The notes: generated by a model not told the origin, from the letters alone. DNA of 64,000 nucleotides from Methylobacillus flagellatus (GCF_005502435.1 NZ_SCOU01000002.1:481181-545180), one strand, 5' to 3'. Positions 46,136 to 55,736 are shown, counted from the first letter of the stretch. Program-made: numbers and translations.

Positions 46136-46398
46136 TATAAAACAATAGACCATGGAATTAGGCTATGTTATAAGCTTGAGTATGAAAACCAGGCGGTAAA
46201 ATCGAGGTTTGCATGATGACGGCGGAAGCGGCCGCACGCCTTGCTGGCCGCAGGCGGTGCCCGAAATAGCCTTCATTTGTGCAGTGATAAACCGGCAAAT
46301 CATTTTACACAGACGATGGGCTTGCATATCATGCCGCCTGGTGTTGATTGTTAACTGCTGTTTGCGCAACGTTCTGATGGATTCATCTCATACATCGC

Positions 46399-47907
46399 AT
46401 GTCTGAAAACTACATGACACAGACCAATGTGGACATCCTGCTGGTAGGCGGCGGCATCATGAGTGCCACGCTGGGCACCATGCTGATGCAACTGGACCCC
46501 ACACTCAAGGTGCTGATGGTGGAGCGGCTGGACGCGGTTGCCCATGAAAGTACCGACGGCTGGAACAATGCCGGTACCGGCCACGCCGGCTACTGCGAGT
46601 TGAACTACACCCCACAGGCCGCCGATGGCCGTATCCAGATCCAGCGCGCCCTCAATATCAATGCCGCATTCGAAGTTTCGCTGCAATTCTGGTCTGCGCT
46701 GGTAGAACAGGGCTGGCTGGGGTCGCCCGACAGCTTCATCAATGCCACGCCGCATGACAGTTTTGTGTGGGGGGAGGCCGATGTCGCCTTCCTGCGCCAG
46801 CGCCACGCCGTGCTCAGCCAGCACCATCTGTTCAAGGACATGCAATACAGCGAAGACCCGGCCGTGATCCGGCAGTGGATGCCGCTGGTGATGCAGGGGC
46901 GCGATCCTGCGCAAGCGGTAGCGGCGACGCGCATCCCGTATGGTAGCGATGTGGATTTCGGCTCATTGACGCGCCAGATGGTGGCCGCGCTGCAAACGCA
47001 AGCCGGTTTCGAGTTGCGTACCGGCCAGGTGGTGAGCAAGCTCACGCGCAACAATGACGGTTGGCAGGTCACGCTGCAGCCGCGCGGCACTGGCAACAGC
47101 AAAAAGACGCGCCGTGTGGTGAACAGTCGTTTTGTGTTCCTAGGCGCAGGCGGCGGAGCCTTGCCCTTGCTGCAGAAGTCGGCCATCCCGGAAAGCCGTG
47201 GCTATGGCGGCTTCCCGGTCAGCGGGCAGTGGCTGGTGTGCACCAACCCGGACGTGGTGCGCCAGCATCAGGCCAAGGTGTATGGCAAAGCCGCTGTTGG
47301 CGCGCCACCCATGTCGGTGCCGCATCTGGATACGCGCATCATCAATGGTGAACCTGCCTTGTTGTTCGGCCCCTATGCGGGCTTCACCACGCGCTTCCTC
47401 AAGCAGGGCTCCATGCTGGACCTGCCAGGCTCGGTCAAACGCAGCAATCTCAAACAGATGGTGGTGGCCGGCAAGGACAATATGGACCTGACACGCTACC
47501 TGGTTTCGGAAGTGTTCCAGCGCCAGAAGACCAGGGTGGCCACCCTGCGCCAGTTCTACCCGCAGGCCGATGCCGCAGACTGGACCCTCATGAAAGCCGG
47601 ACAGCGCGTGCAGATCATCAAGCACTGCGACGACAAAGGTGGCAAGCTGGAATTTGGTACTGAACTGGTCACCTCCAGTGACGGCAGCCTGGCGGCACTG
47701 CTGGGCGCATCGCCCGGCGCTTCCACGGCGGTCGACGCCATGCTGCAACTGCTGGAACGTTGCTTCGCGTCCTCCATGCCAGCCTGGCAAAGCAGGCTGG
47801 ATGCCATGATCCCGGCCCGCAGCCGCGTGCTGGTCGAAGATGCTGCCGTGGCGCAGGCCGTGCGGCACAGGGTGTTAAGCTGCCTGAAACTGGACCCTGA
47901 TCGCTAG
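46399..47907 (+). CDS. mqo: Malate:quinone oxidoreductase
   Basis: A 502-residue peripheral membrane flavoenzyme oxidising malate to oxaloacetate with quinone. The N-terminal FAD loop is LLVGGGIMSATLGTML; ESTDGWNNAGTGHAGYCELNYTP and VSGQWLVC are Mqo signatures. It supplies the oxaloacetate consumed by PrpC, closing the cycle. ATG 46399 is used; ATG 46414 would also fit. It is divergent from citE across the 22-bp element. Confidence 0.95.
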   Translation: MSENYMTQTNVDILLVGGGIMSATLGTMLMQLDPTLKVLMVERLDAVAHESTDGWNNAGTGHAGYCELNYTPQAADGRIQIQRALNINAAFEVSLQFWSALVEQGWLGSPDSFINATPHDSFVWGEADVAFLRQRHAVLSQHHLFKDMQYSEDPAVIRQWMPLVMQGRDPAQAVAATRIPYGSDVDFGSLTRQMVAALQTQAGFELRTGQVVSKLTRNNDGWQVTLQPRGTGNSKKTRRVVNSRFVFLGAGGGALPLLQKSAIPESRGYGGFPVSGQWLVCTNPDVVRQHQAKVYGKAAVGAPPMSVPHLDTRIINGEPALLFGPYAGFTTRFLKQGSMLDLPGSVKRSNLKQMVVAGKDNMDLTRYLVSEVFQRQKTRVATLRQFYPQADAADWTLMKAGQRVQIIKHCDDKGGKLEFGTELVTSSDGSLAALLGASPGASTAVDAMLQLLERCFASSMPAWQSRLDAMIPARSRVLVEDAAVAQAVRHRVLSCLKLDPDR

Positions 47908-47938
47908 TTAGGTTATGGAAACGGCGGCTTATACAGAT

Positions 47939-49348
47939 TCAATCTCTTGTAATGAGCCTGATTGCGGTGTGATCAAAATAGTTGATGACGAGACTGTTTA
48001 ATGCTTCGATACGCTGAATTCGGAGCTGGTCTCTAGCGTCATGAGCTGAGTGCTGCATGAATACTTGGCTCTGCTGTTTGCCTTCATTGAGTACAGCGAA
48101 GACTTTTTTGAATGGACAGGCATATGCTGCTGGATCATCAGTGATGCATTGCACAGGGACGGAAGTTGCTGGCCAGTCTGCAAACCCTATTGATTTTAGC
48201 TCGGAGATAAACTGCTTAACCCTTCTCGGGCTTATCTGAAGCAGAAGCTCACGGTTATACGTTGAGTCGTCCCCAAACGGGATCCCCATAAATACCCTGC
48301 CATCAGGATATAAATCCAGCCAATACTGAGTAGCAAGAGGTTTTCCATATTCCGTTTTACTTAGTCTGAACGTGAATAGTGGTACTAATGCAGCGCTGTC
48401 ATGCCTTGACTCTTCGATCCAAGTCGGCAATGAGGCTTCTCTTAGTTGATGCAATTTCTCCAATTGACTTCTAGATTCTTGATCATTGCTGATCAGCCGT
48501 TTGGCACTGAATATACTGTAGTTACCTGGGCTTTGTTCGGCCAGTATCAGCCAGCGATAGGCTTCCTTGAGGTCGTAGAAGGACGCATTATTTTTATCGG
48601 CAAATAGTTGCATCATTTCAGATGCAAAGAAACGCATTATTGACAGATTAAATCCATCATCGTCGAACATAGCTTTGCCATAGTCATAGCTTGCAGCGGC
48701 TTTTTTGAGCCAGGCAATACCGAGTGAATTATCTTCTGGCAGATACGGATAATAGTTTTGGATGGGGATAACTTGGTTAAGTGATTCAAGGCGAAGGTAA
48801 ATGCCCGCCATTTGGAATTGAGCGATGGCTAAACCCTGATCAGCTGCTTGCGCTAGCCAATAGAGCGATTTTTCATACGACTTTTGGTTGTAGTGGTTAG
48901 AGAGATAGTGCCTGCTTAGGAAGTGGCTTGCGTAGGGGTAATTGTTTCTGGCTAATGCCTCAAAAGCCGCCGGGATTTTATCGCCCAATGTGGTTATCTT
49001 GTTGTAGAACAGGTCTTGATAGCGCAGGCTGCTGATGTCACTACGCTGAGCTGCCGCACTCAACTTGTTGAATAAGGCCTCACGCTGATGTTGTTCCATC
49101 CATGAAGTTGCGGGGTGTCTGGCAAAATCCAGTCTGACTGCCGTACTAAAGAGGATGAGCCCATCATAATTATCGTGCTGCAACGCGGCATCGATCTCGG
49201 CATGCATGGCGACCACATCCCGATTTGCATACGCTTCCAAGGCATTACGAAAACTGGCAGATGCCGATGACGGCACTAGCAACAGGCATGCTGCCAGCAG
49301 GGTTAGCATCCGGGTTGCACACATGTTGAGCACTTGGTCTGGGCGCAT
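47939..49348 (-). CDS. Exported Sel1-repeat-like protein, unknown
   Basis: A 469-residue protein with a signal peptide (MLTLLAACLLLVPSSASA), helical Sel1-like repeats (SLYWLAQAADQGLAIAQFQMAGIYL, LGIAWLKKAAASYDYGKA) and a C-terminal beta-rich part (YWLDLYPDGRVFMGIP) resembling DUF6438-type domains. Base composition and codon use look more AT-rich than the flanking metabolic genes, suggesting a separate origin. It has no link to the cycle. Other starts within the first 13 residues are possible. Confidence 0.7.
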   Translation of the reverse strand: MRPDQVLNMCATRMLTLLAACLLLVPSSASASFRNALEAYANRDVVAMHAEIDAALQHDNYDGLILFSTAVRLDFARHPATSWMEQHQREALFNKLSAAAQRSDISSLRYQDLFYNKITTLGDKIPAAFEALARNNYPYASHFLSRHYLSNHYNQKSYEKSLYWLAQAADQGLAIAQFQMAGIYLRLESLNQVIPIQNYYPYLPEDNSLGIAWLKKAAASYDYGKAMFDDDGFNLSIMRFFASEMMQLFADKNNASFYDLKEAYRWLILAEQSPGNYSIFSAKRLISNDQESRSQLEKLHQLREASLPTWIEESRHDSAALVPLFTFRLSKTEYGKPLATQYWLDLYPDGRVFMGIPFGDDSTYNRELLLQISPRRVKQFISELKSIGFADWPATSVPVQCITDDPAAYACPFKKVFAVLNEGKQQSQVFMQHSAHDARDQLRIQRIEALNSLVINYFDHTAIRLITRD

Positions 49349-49539
49349 GGGGTTAATGAGTACAGCTAGCTGCCATGGAGATGGCTACTTTTCTGGTTGT
49401 GGTCATGAAAACGCCTTGCAATTTAAGGTAGACCTGCTGGTCAATCATTGCGCATAGTGCATGCCAACATCGTGTTGATGGCAAGTTATTGATACATATT
49501 GAATAAGCGATTTTTGATTGGCTGGAGATTTTGATTTAC

Positions 49540-49704
49540 ATGGCTACCATTAACCAAGTCGGCTGTTATCAACCAGACATGTTGGTTCACAACGGAAGGC
49601 TGCTGACTTATCGGATGGCAGTGCAGGGTGCCAACAGGGCTCATGTTGACACCACTTACCAAGAAATTGCAGTCACGAGTAAAGGGGCTCGGTCATTCTT
49701 ATGA
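49540..49704 (+). CDS. Possible small ORF coupled to DoxX-like gene
   Basis: A 54-codon frame (MATINQVGCYQPDML start) whose stop codon overlaps the next gene's ATG as ATGA, a layout typical of translational coupling. GGAG is 13 nt upstream, rather far. No similarity is recognised; it may be a leader peptide or spurious. Confidence 0.3.
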   Translation: MATINQVGCYQPDMLVHNGRLLTYRMAVQGANRAHVDTTYQEIAVTSKGARSFL

Positions 49705-50090
49705 AATCATTTGCCACCGGCTTTGTATTCCTATGGTTCCTGCTCGGCGGCATTGCGCACTTTGTCTTTGACGCTACCATGATGAAGATCATGCCGCCCT
49801 ATGTGCCTGCCCCTTTGGCGGTGATCCATATCAGCGGCGTGTTCGAGTTGCTGGGCGCCTTTGGCCTGCTGCTGGCCAGCACCCGCAAGCTGGCAGGGAA
49901 CTGCCTGATCGCGCTCACCATGGCCGTTTCGCTGGCCAATATCCACATGTGGCAACACCCTGAGTTGTTCCCGCAATTCCCGGAGTGGCTGCTCAGCTTC
50001 CGTCTGCTGTTCCAGCTGTTGTTCATGCTGTGTATCTACTGGGTAAGTCGCCCGGATAACCAGGCTTTGCTGATCTCGATACGCCGTTGA
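49701..50090 (+). CDS. DoxX-like small membrane protein
   Basis: A 129-residue protein with four predicted helices (FATGFVFLWFLLGGIAHFVF, LAVIHISGVFELLGAFGLLLA, NCLIALTMAVSLANIHMW, LLFQLLFMLCIYWV), matching the DoxX/DUF417-like group often linked to redox or quinone functions. The exact role is unknown. It is convergent with acs. Confidence 0.7.
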   Translation: MKSFATGFVFLWFLLGGIAHFVFDATMMKIMPPYVPAPLAVIHISGVFELLGAFGLLLASTRKLAGNCLIALTMAVSLANIHMWQHPELFPQFPEWLLSFRLLFQLLFMLCIYWVSRPDNQALLISIRR

Positions 50091-50148
50091 GGTTCTGTCG
50101 TGCAGGCGGTCTGCGCTTTGTAAAAGCAAAAGCCGCTGCAAATAAAAA

Positions 50149-50177
50149 AGCCGGTCGTCATGGCGAACGAACCGGCT
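50149..50177 (-). terminator. Intrinsic terminator downstream of acs
   Basis: On the minus strand, AGCCGGT and ACCGGCT form the stem and are followed by TTTTTTATT; the loop contains an extra CGT/ACG pairing. Confidence 0.85.
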
Positions 50178-50223
50178 GTGGAGGAAGGCTGGATTCTACT
50201 AGTAGCGAATCAGTCCTGACTTA

Positions 50224-50255
50224 AGCGCTAGTGCACCTGAGCGCTAATGCACCTG
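50224..50255 (-). repeat. 16-bp tandem duplication over the acs stop codon
   Basis: AGCGCTAGTGCACCTG and AGCGCTAATGCACCTG (plus-strand sense) lie head to tail. The second encodes the last residues (QVH) and stop of acs; the first is a downstream copy. Confidence 0.85.
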
Positions 50256-52199
50256 TTTGAACTGATCCAGGATCGCCGGGTTTTCTAGCGTCGAGATGTC
50301 GGCCGTGATCTCTTCGCCTTTGGCCAGGGTGCGCAGCAGGCGGCGCATGATCTTGCCAGAGCGGGTCTTGGGCAGGTTGTCGCCAAAGCGGATGTCGTCC
50401 GGCTTGGCGATGGGCCCAATCTCCTTGCCCACCCAGTCACGCAGTTGCGCGACGATCTTCTTGGCCTCTTCGCCGCTAGGGCGCGTGCCCTTCAGCACCA
50501 CATAAGCCACGATGGCTTCGCCCTTGATGTCGTGCGGCTTGCCGACGACAGCAGCTTCTGCCACCAGTGGGTTGCCGACCAGCGCCGATTCGATCTCCAT
50601 GGTGCCCATGCGGTGGCCGGACACGTTCAATACATCGTCGATGCGGCCCATGATGGTGAAGTAGCCGGTGTGCTGGTCACGGATGGCGCCATCGCCTGCC
50701 AGATACAGCTTGCCGCCCAGGTCTTCCGGGAAGTAGGATTTTTTGTAACGCTCCGGGTCGTTCCAGATGGTGCGTATCATCGACGGCCAGGGTTTTTTGA
50801 TGACCAAAAAGCCACCAGTACCCCATTCCACGTCGTTACCCGCCTCATCGACCACGGCCATCTGCAAGCCAGGGAAGGGCAGTGTGCAAGAGCCGGCCAC
50901 TAGCGGCGTGACGGGCAGCGGGGTGATCACGTGGCCGCCGGTCTCGGTCTGCCAGAAGGTGTCCACGATAGGGCAGCGCGAGCCGCCAACTGTTTCGTAG
51001 TACCACAGCCAGGCGGCCGGGTTGATCGGTTCGCCCACCGAGCCCAGCAGGCGCAGGCTGGACAGGTCGTGCTGTTTGGGCAGGTCTGCACCCAGCTTGA
51101 TCAGCGAGCGGATCGCGGTCGGCGCGGTGTAGAAGATGCTGACCTTGTGTTTTTCGATGACTTTCCAGAAGCGCGAGGCATCCGGGTAGGTGGGCACACC
51201 TTCGAACACCACCTGGGTGCAGCCCGCCGCCAGCGGGCCATAGGCCACATAGCTGTGGCCGGTGATCCAGCCCACATCGGCGGTACACCAGAACACATCG
51301 CTGTCCTTGATATCGAAGGTCCAGCGCATGGTGTTGAGGGCATGCAGCAGATAGCCGCCTGAGGAATGCTGCACGCCTTTGGGTTTGCCGGTGGAGCCGG
51401 AGGTGTAAAGCAGGAACAGCGGATGTTCGGCATTGACGAACACGGGTGCACATTCGTCGGACAGCTCGGCGATCAGGTCATGCCACCAGATCTCGCGGGC
51501 CGGGTTCCAGTTGACCGCGCCGCCGGTGCGCTTGAACACCACGACTTTTTCCACGCAGGCGCAGTCGGCGTCTTGCAGGGCTTCATCCACGGCGGGTTTG
51601 AGCGGCATCTCCTTGCCACCACGGAACTGGCCGTCACAGGTGATGATGACGCGCGCGCTGGCATCGTGGATGCGTTCGATCAGGCTCTTCGCCGAAAACC
51701 CACCGAACACCACGGAGTGGATCAGGCCAAGGCGGGCGCAGGCTTGCATGGCGACCACGGCTTCAACCCCCATGGGCATGTAGATCACCACGCGGTCACC
51801 GGTATGCAGATTCAGGCTCTTCAGGCCATTGGCGAACTTGCACACGCGGTGATACAGCTCGCGGTAACTGACGGCGCTGGAGCTGCCGTCATCAGCTTCG
51901 AAGATGATGGCGGTCTTGTTGCCCCTGGTCTCCAGATGGCGATCCAGGCAGTTGTAGGACACATTCAGCTCGCCATCGCCGAACCAGCGGTAGAACGGCG
52001 CATTGGATTCGTCCAGTACCTGCGTGAATGGCGTGTGCCAATCCAGCAGTTCATTGGCCAGCCCGCCCCAGAAGCCCGTGTAATCCGTCTCTGCCTGTTT
52101 GCATAGCGCATGGTAGGCCTCCATGCTGGGGACGGCTGCTTTCGCCTGGACTTCGGCGCTGGGCTCGAAGATACGGCTTTCCAATAATTCGGCACTCAT
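50244..52199 (-). CDS. acs: Acetyl-CoA synthetase
   Basis: A 651-residue ATP-dependent acetate:CoA ligase. Signatures: [22 protein letters not shown] (P-loop), [12 protein letters not shown] with the Trp that limits the acyl pocket to acetate in Salmonella Acs, and the C-terminal [13 protein letters not shown] with the acetylatable catalytic Lys. It probably acts on acetate, possibly also propionate, which would feed the methylcitrate cycle. ATG 52199 has GGAGGAAGTG upstream. It follows panD by 78 nt. Confidence 0.94.
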   Translation of the reverse strand: MSAELLESRIFEPSAEVQAKAAVPSMEAYHALCKQAETDYTGFWGGLANELLDWHTPFTQVLDESNAPFYRWFGDGELNVSYNCLDRHLETRGNKTAIIFEADDGSSSAVSYRELYHRVCKFANGLKSLNLHTGDRVVIYMPMGVEAVVAMQACARLGLIHSVVFGGFSAKSLIERIHDASARVIITCDGQFRGGKEMPLKPAVDEALQDADCACVEKVVVFKRTGGAVNWNPAREIWWHDLIAELSDECAPVFVNAEHPLFLLYTSGSTGKPKGVQHSSGGYLLHALNTMRWTFDIKDSDVFWCTADVGWITGHSYVAYGPLAAGCTQVVFEGVPTYPDASRFWKVIEKHKVSIFYTAPTAIRSLIKLGADLPKQHDLSSLRLLGSVGEPINPAAWLWYYETVGGSRCPIVDTFWQTETGGHVITPLPVTPLVAGSCTLPFPGLQMAVVDEAGNDVEWGTGGFLVIKKPWPSMIRTIWNDPERYKKSYFPEDLGGKLYLAGDGAIRDQHTGYFTIMGRIDDVLNVSGHRMGTMEIESALVGNPLVAEAAVVGKPHDIKGEAIVAYVVLKGTRPSGEEAKKIVAQLRDWVGKEIGPIAKPDDIRFGDNLPKTRSGKIMRRLLRTLAKGEEITADISTLENPAILDQFKQVH

Positions 52200-52277
52200 G
52201 TCACTTCCTCCACTATTTATCAAATCTGCGTTCTTTTTTATCTAGCCTGCGTTCTGTGCGCATGTAGACCGGCTTGT

Positions 52278-52667
52278 TCAGGCCGATTTCGCAAGCTGTA
52301 TCGGGATGGCCTGCGCGCGGCGTTGGATCCTGTTCGTTGCATCGACGTACACCAGCGTGGGCTGAAACGTGGTCAGCTCCGCCTCCAGGTAGGTGGCATA
52401 GCTGGCGATGATGAGGATGTCACCCGGCGCGGCCTTGCGCGCTGCGGCGCCATTGACAGAAATTATGCCAGAGCCAGGCTCGGCGCGTATCGCATAGGTA
52501 GTGAATCGCTCACCATTGTTCACATTATAAATATCGATCTGCTGGTATTCGTGGATGTCGGCCGCTTGCAGCAGCTGTTCATCGATGGCGCAGGAGCCTT
52601 CATAGCCCAGTTCGGCATGGGTCACCGTCACGCGGTGCAGCTTGGATTTCAGCATGGTGCGTTGCAT
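52278..52667 (-). CDS. panD: Aspartate 1-decarboxylase
   Basis: A 129-residue pyruvoyl enzyme making beta-alanine for coenzyme [10 protein letters not shown] holds the Gly-Ser self-cleavage site, and [32 protein letters not shown] is the family core. [16 protein letters not shown] at the start matches the family, so ATG 52667 is chosen over the longer frame to 52760, which would include the promoter. Its presence with acs may link CoA supply to growth on organic acids. Confidence 0.92.
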   Translation of the reverse strand: MQRTMLKSKLHRVTVTHAELGYEGSCAIDEQLLQAADIHEYQQIDIYNVNNGERFTTYAIRAEPGSGIISVNGAAARKAAPGDILIIASYATYLEAELTTFQPTLVYVDATNRIQRRAQAIPIQLAKSA

Positions 52668-52744
52668 ACGGGCGCTGTCAGCCGATCTGGCCGTCCTCGG
52701 ATAAAAAATCGTCATCGATGCATAAAAGTGCTTGACGTGGTGGG

Positions 52745-52773
52745 ACTGTATCTGCGACATTAGGCGCTGTCAA
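52745..52773 (-). promoter_or_regulatory. Sigma-70 promoter of panD-acs
   Basis: On the minus strand: perfect TTGACA -35 (52773-52768), 17-bp spacer, TACAGT -10 (52750-52745). The leader is about 70 nt. Confidence 0.8.
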
Positions 52774-52774
52774 C

Positions 52775-52796
52775 ATATCTTATATCTTATATAAGA
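52775..52796 (-). promoter_or_regulatory. Shared 22-bp element (probable GntR operator), copy 2
   Basis: The palindrome TCTTATATAAGA at 52785-52796 with the same extra TCTTAT half-site 7 bp away, 1 bp from the panD -35 box and about 110 bp from the gntR start. It probably also serves autoregulation. Confidence 0.78.
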
Positions 52797-52881
52797 CTTG
52801 CAGCCAAGAAAGCTTGAAGATAGAAAGCTTGAAGATAGAAAGCTTGAAGACAGAAAACTTGCAGCTAGCAGACTTGCAACT
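52792..52881 (+). repeat. 15-bp tandem repeat in the gntR leader
   Basis: Three near-identical copies of AGAAAGCTTGAAGAT (52807-52851) are flanked by three degenerate copies with the core GACTTGCA; together six units of 15 bp lie between the operator and gntR. Confidence 0.85.
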
Positions 52882-52904
52882 TGAGAACAACAGAAGAGTA
52901 CACC

Positions 52905-53645
52905 ATGACCCCGACCAAACAGCATACCTCGCCCAGCTTTCGGCCACTCTATGAGCAGATCAAGGTGTTGCTCACTCAGAGCCTGATCGCAGGGGAATGG
53001 CATCCGGGCGAGGCCATCCCCAGCGAGCATGAACTGGCCGCGCGCTTCAAAGTCAGCCAGGGCACCGTGCGCAAGGCCATCGATGAGCTTGCTGCAGAAA
53101 ATATCCTGATTCGTCGTCAGGGTAAAGGCACATTTGTCGCTACCCATAATGAAGAAGGCATCAAGTTGCGCTTTTTGCGCCTGACGGCGGCGGATGGCCA
53201 GAAAGAGCTGCTGGAGAACCAGATGGTGGATTTTTCAAAGACCAAGGCACAAGGCGACATCGCCCGCATGCTGGACCTTAAGGCGGGCACCTCGGTGATC
53301 GAAGCCAAGCGTCTGCTGACCTTCTCGGGTCGCCCCATGATCCTGGATCACATCATCATCCCCGCCGGGCCCTTCAAAGGCATCACCGCCACCAAGATCC
53401 AGGAAAAGAACGGCTCCATGTACAGCATGTACGAAACCGAATTCAAGATCCGCATGATACGTGCCGAAGAGCGCCTGAAAGCGGTGGCCGCGGATGAAGA
53501 GGTGTCGCGTCTGCTGGGCATCCCGCTGCATTCGCCTTTGCTGAGCATCGAGCGCGTGTCCTACACCTACGGTGACGTGCCCATGGAATGGCGGCTGGGC
53601 TTGTGCATCACCGATACCCATCACTATATGAACGAGCTTGAATAG
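52905..53645 (+). CDS. GntR-family regulator, HutC subfamily
   Basis: A 246-residue repressor-type protein. The N-terminal winged helix-turn-helix is RPLYEQIKVLLTQSLIAGEWHPGEAIPSEHELAARFKVSQGTVRKAIDELAAENILIRRQGKGTFVA; the C-terminal part is a UTRA ligand-binding domain (VIEAKRLLTFSGRPMILDHIIIP). HutC regulators bind short AT-centred palindromes, fitting TCTTATATAAGA at the two island promoters. The ligand is unknown; a methylcitrate-cycle intermediate or propionyl-CoA is a guess. ATG 52905 is preferred over an in-frame TTG at 52881. Confidence 0.9.
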   Translation: MTPTKQHTSPSFRPLYEQIKVLLTQSLIAGEWHPGEAIPSEHELAARFKVSQGTVRKAIDELAAENILIRRQGKGTFVATHNEEGIKLRFLRLTAADGQKELLENQMVDFSKTKAQGDIARMLDLKAGTSVIEAKRLLTFSGRPMILDHIIIPAGPFKGITATKIQEKNGSMYSMYETEFKIRMIRAEERLKAVAADEEVSRLLGIPLHSPLLSIERVSYTYGDVPMEWRLGLCITDTHHYMNELE

Positions 53646-53739
53646 ACCCACACGCAGCAGCCTGTGAAGCAGGCCGCACCTGCTGGCAGGCAAGCATCAA
53701 CAACCAAGCAAGCGCCATCACTGACACTGGAACAACCGA

Positions 53740-54939
53740 ATGAGCGATCTAAAGCAACGTGCCCTTGATTACCACGCGTTTCCGCGTCCCGGCAAACTGT
53801 CGGTGGAATCGTCCAAGCCATGCACGACACAGAGTGATCTTTCGCTGGCCTACACGCCGGGCGTGGCCGAGCCGGTGCGCGAGATCCACCGCGACCCGGC
53901 CAATGCCTACCGTTACACCAACAAGGGCAATCTGGTGGCTGTGATCACCGATGGCACGGCGGTATTGGGGCTGGGTGACATGGGCGCACTGGCCAGCAAG
54001 CCGGTCATGGAAGGCAAAGCTGTGCTGTTCAAGCGTTTTGCCGGTATCGATGTGTTCGATATCGAGATCAATGCCCCCAGTGTGGAAGCCTTCATCGAAA
54101 CCGTGGTCAACATCGCGCCCACCTTTGGAGGCATCAATCTGGAAGACATCGCTGCCCCGCATTGCTTCCGTATCGAGAAGGAGTTGCGTGAGCGTTTGGA
54201 TATCCCGGTGTTCCACGACGACCAGCACGGTACCGCCGTCATTGTTGCGGCCGGCCTGCTCAATGCACTGGAGTTGCAGGGCAAGCAGCTCAATCAGGTC
54301 AATATCGTATTTTTGGGGGCGGGGGCGGCCGGTTGCGCCTGTGCGCGCCTGCTCAAGGTGATGGGCGCACAGCACATCACCATGGTGGATCGCAGCGGGG
54401 TGCTGCACAGCGGGCGTGACGATCTGCACGACATGAACCGTGATCTGGCGCGGGAGACCGCCGCACGCACGCTGCAGGACGTCATGCCGGGTGCGGATGT
54501 GTTCATCGGCGTTTCGGCCGCCAATGCACTGGCGCCGGATCTGCTCAAACTCATGGCAGCCAGGCCCATCGTGTTCGCGCTGGCCAACCCGGACCCGGAG
54601 ATCCTGCCAGCGCAGGCCCATGCGGTACGCGATGATCTGATCATGGCCACAGGCCGTTCCGACTTCCCCAATCAGGTGAACAACGTACTCGGTTTTCCGT
54701 TCCTGTTCCGTGGTGCACTGGATGCGCGTGCCAAACAGATCACCATCGAGATGCAGATCGCTGCATCGCGCGCGCTGGCGGAGCTGGCACGCCTGCCGGT
54801 GCCGCAGGAGGTGCTGGATGCCTACAAGCTGGACGCGCTGCAGTTTGGCAAGGAGTACATCATCCCCAAACCGTTCGACCCACGCCTGCTTGAGCATGTG
54901 GCTGGCGCGGTGGCGCGTGCCGCACAAGCGCAGGCATGA
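53740..54939 (+). CDS. maeB: Malic enzyme, short form
   Basis: A 399-residue NAD(P)-dependent malic enzyme converting malate to pyruvate and CO2. [42 protein letters not shown] and [10 protein letters not shown] are core motifs; [11 protein letters not shown] is the dinucleotide loop. It lacks the phosphotransacetylase domain of long MaeB proteins. Its end overlaps sdhC (ATGA). Confidence 0.92.
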   Translation: MSDLKQRALDYHAFPRPGKLSVESSKPCTTQSDLSLAYTPGVAEPVREIHRDPANAYRYTNKGNLVAVITDGTAVLGLGDMGALASKPVMEGKAVLFKRFAGIDVFDIEINAPSVEAFIETVVNIAPTFGGINLEDIAAPHCFRIEKELRERLDIPVFHDDQHGTAVIVAAGLLNALELQGKQLNQVNIVFLGAGAAGCACARLLKVMGAQHITMVDRSGVLHSGRDDLHDMNRDLARETAARTLQDVMPGADVFIGVSAANALAPDLLKLMAARPIVFALANPDPEILPAQAHAVRDDLIMATGRSDFPNQVNNVLGFPFLFRGALDARAKQITIEMQIAASRALAELARLPVPQEVLDAYKLDALQFGKEYIIPKPFDPRLLEHVAGAVARAAQAQA

Positions 54940-55328
54940 GTACCGGGATCGCCATGCCTTACCACCAACGACCCAAGAACCTCGATCTGGCCAGCATCCG
55001 GCTACCGGTGCCTGCGCTAGTGTCCATCCTGCACCGCGCCTCGGGTGCCCTGATCTTTCTGCTGCTGCCCGTGCTGTTGTGGGCACTGCAGCAATCCACG
55101 GAGGCGGGCGGCTATGCCGGGCTGGTCAATATGATGGATAGCACATGGATCAAGCCGCCTTTGCTGGTGCTGATCTGGGCATTCATCCATCACTTTCTGG
55201 CAGGCATACGCCATCTGACGCTGGATATGCGTTTCGGTCTGGAGATCCGTCAGGCGCGCCGCAGCAGCAAGCTAGTGCTGGTGGCTGGCCTAGTGCTGAC
55301 CTTGCTGGCGGGGATCTGGCTATGGTGA
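54936..55328 (+). CDS. sdhC: Succinate dehydrogenase cytochrome b556 subunit
   Basis: A 130-residue membrane anchor with three helices. [15 protein letters not shown] carries the Ser and Arg of the quinone site, and [16 protein letters not shown] the heme-ligand His and the HxxxGxRHL pattern. ATGA overlap with maeB and overlap with sdhD point to coupled translation. Confidence 0.95.
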   Translation: MSTGIAMPYHQRPKNLDLASIRLPVPALVSILHRASGALIFLLLPVLLWALQQSTEAGGYAGLVNMMDSTWIKPPLLVLIWAFIHHFLAGIRHLTLDMRFGLEIRQARRSSKLVLVAGLVLTLLAGIWLW

Positions 55329-55681
55329 ACCTGCCGTCACGCGCTGTCGCCGGGGCGAAGCATCACGGCTCGTATGAGTGGCTGTTGCAGCGTTTCACTG
55401 CGGCCATCATGGCCATCTACACGCTGGGCATGATCTCGCTGCTGATGATCAGACAGCCGGACGGGTATAGCGAGTGGGTCGCCATCACCGACAACAACAC
55501 CTGGCGTTTCGGCACGCTGCTCACGCTGCTCAGCCTGTTCGTGCATGCCTGGCAGGGCGTGCTGGATATTCTCAACGACTACATCAAGCCGCTGGCGCTG
55601 CGTAAAGCACTGAAGTTCGCCACGGCGCTGGCGCTGGTGTGTTATGCCGTATGGTCGGTGTTCATTTTGTGGAAGCTCTAG
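55322..55681 (+). CDS. sdhD: Succinate dehydrogenase membrane anchor subunit
   Basis: A 119-residue anchor with three helices. SLFVHAWQGVLDILNDYIKP contains the heme-ligand His and the Asp-Tyr pair near the quinone site. ATG 55322 overlaps the sdhC stop; an upstream in-frame extension lies inside sdhC. Its last codons and stop are copied in tandem downstream. Confidence 0.93.
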   Translation: MVNLPSRAVAGAKHHGSYEWLLQRFTAAIMAIYTLGMISLLMIRQPDGYSEWVAITDNNTWRFGTLLTLLSLFVHAWQGVLDILNDYIKPLALRKALKFATALALVCYAVWSVFILWKL

Positions 55682-55732
55682 TCTTATGAAAATCCTAGAT
55701 TTATGGAAGCTCTAGTTTTATGGAAGCGGTAG
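55665..55732 (+). repeat. 17-bp tandem repeat over the sdhD stop codon
   Basis: Four units, TTTTGTGGAAGCTCTAG, then TCTTATGAAAATCCTAG, ATTTATGGAAGCTCTAG and TTTTATGGAAGCGGTAG. The first contains the sdhD stop; the last ends 4 nt before the sdhA ATG. Confidence 0.9.
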
Positions 55733-55736
55733 CGGT

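Larger units (their letters stand above)
45968..46398. other. 431-nt divergent gap between citE and mqo
   Basis: Holds the leftward promoter and the 22-bp element. The mqo-proximal 260 nt contain no clear promoter, open frame or terminator. Several short palindromes around GCGGCCGC at 46228-46250 are visible, without assigned function. Confidence 0.5.

Noticed and set aside
52668..52760. 31-codon N-terminal extension of panD
   Set aside because: It would place the -10 and start region of the panD promoter inside the gene, and the family begins at MQRTMLKSK.
53749..55086. Long open frame antisense to maeB and sdhC (445 codons)
   Set aside because: High-GC genes with strong codon bias leave antisense frames open; it has no family similarity and lies opposite clear enzymes. 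The same holds for other long antisense frames, such as those opposite citE/maoC and prpC.
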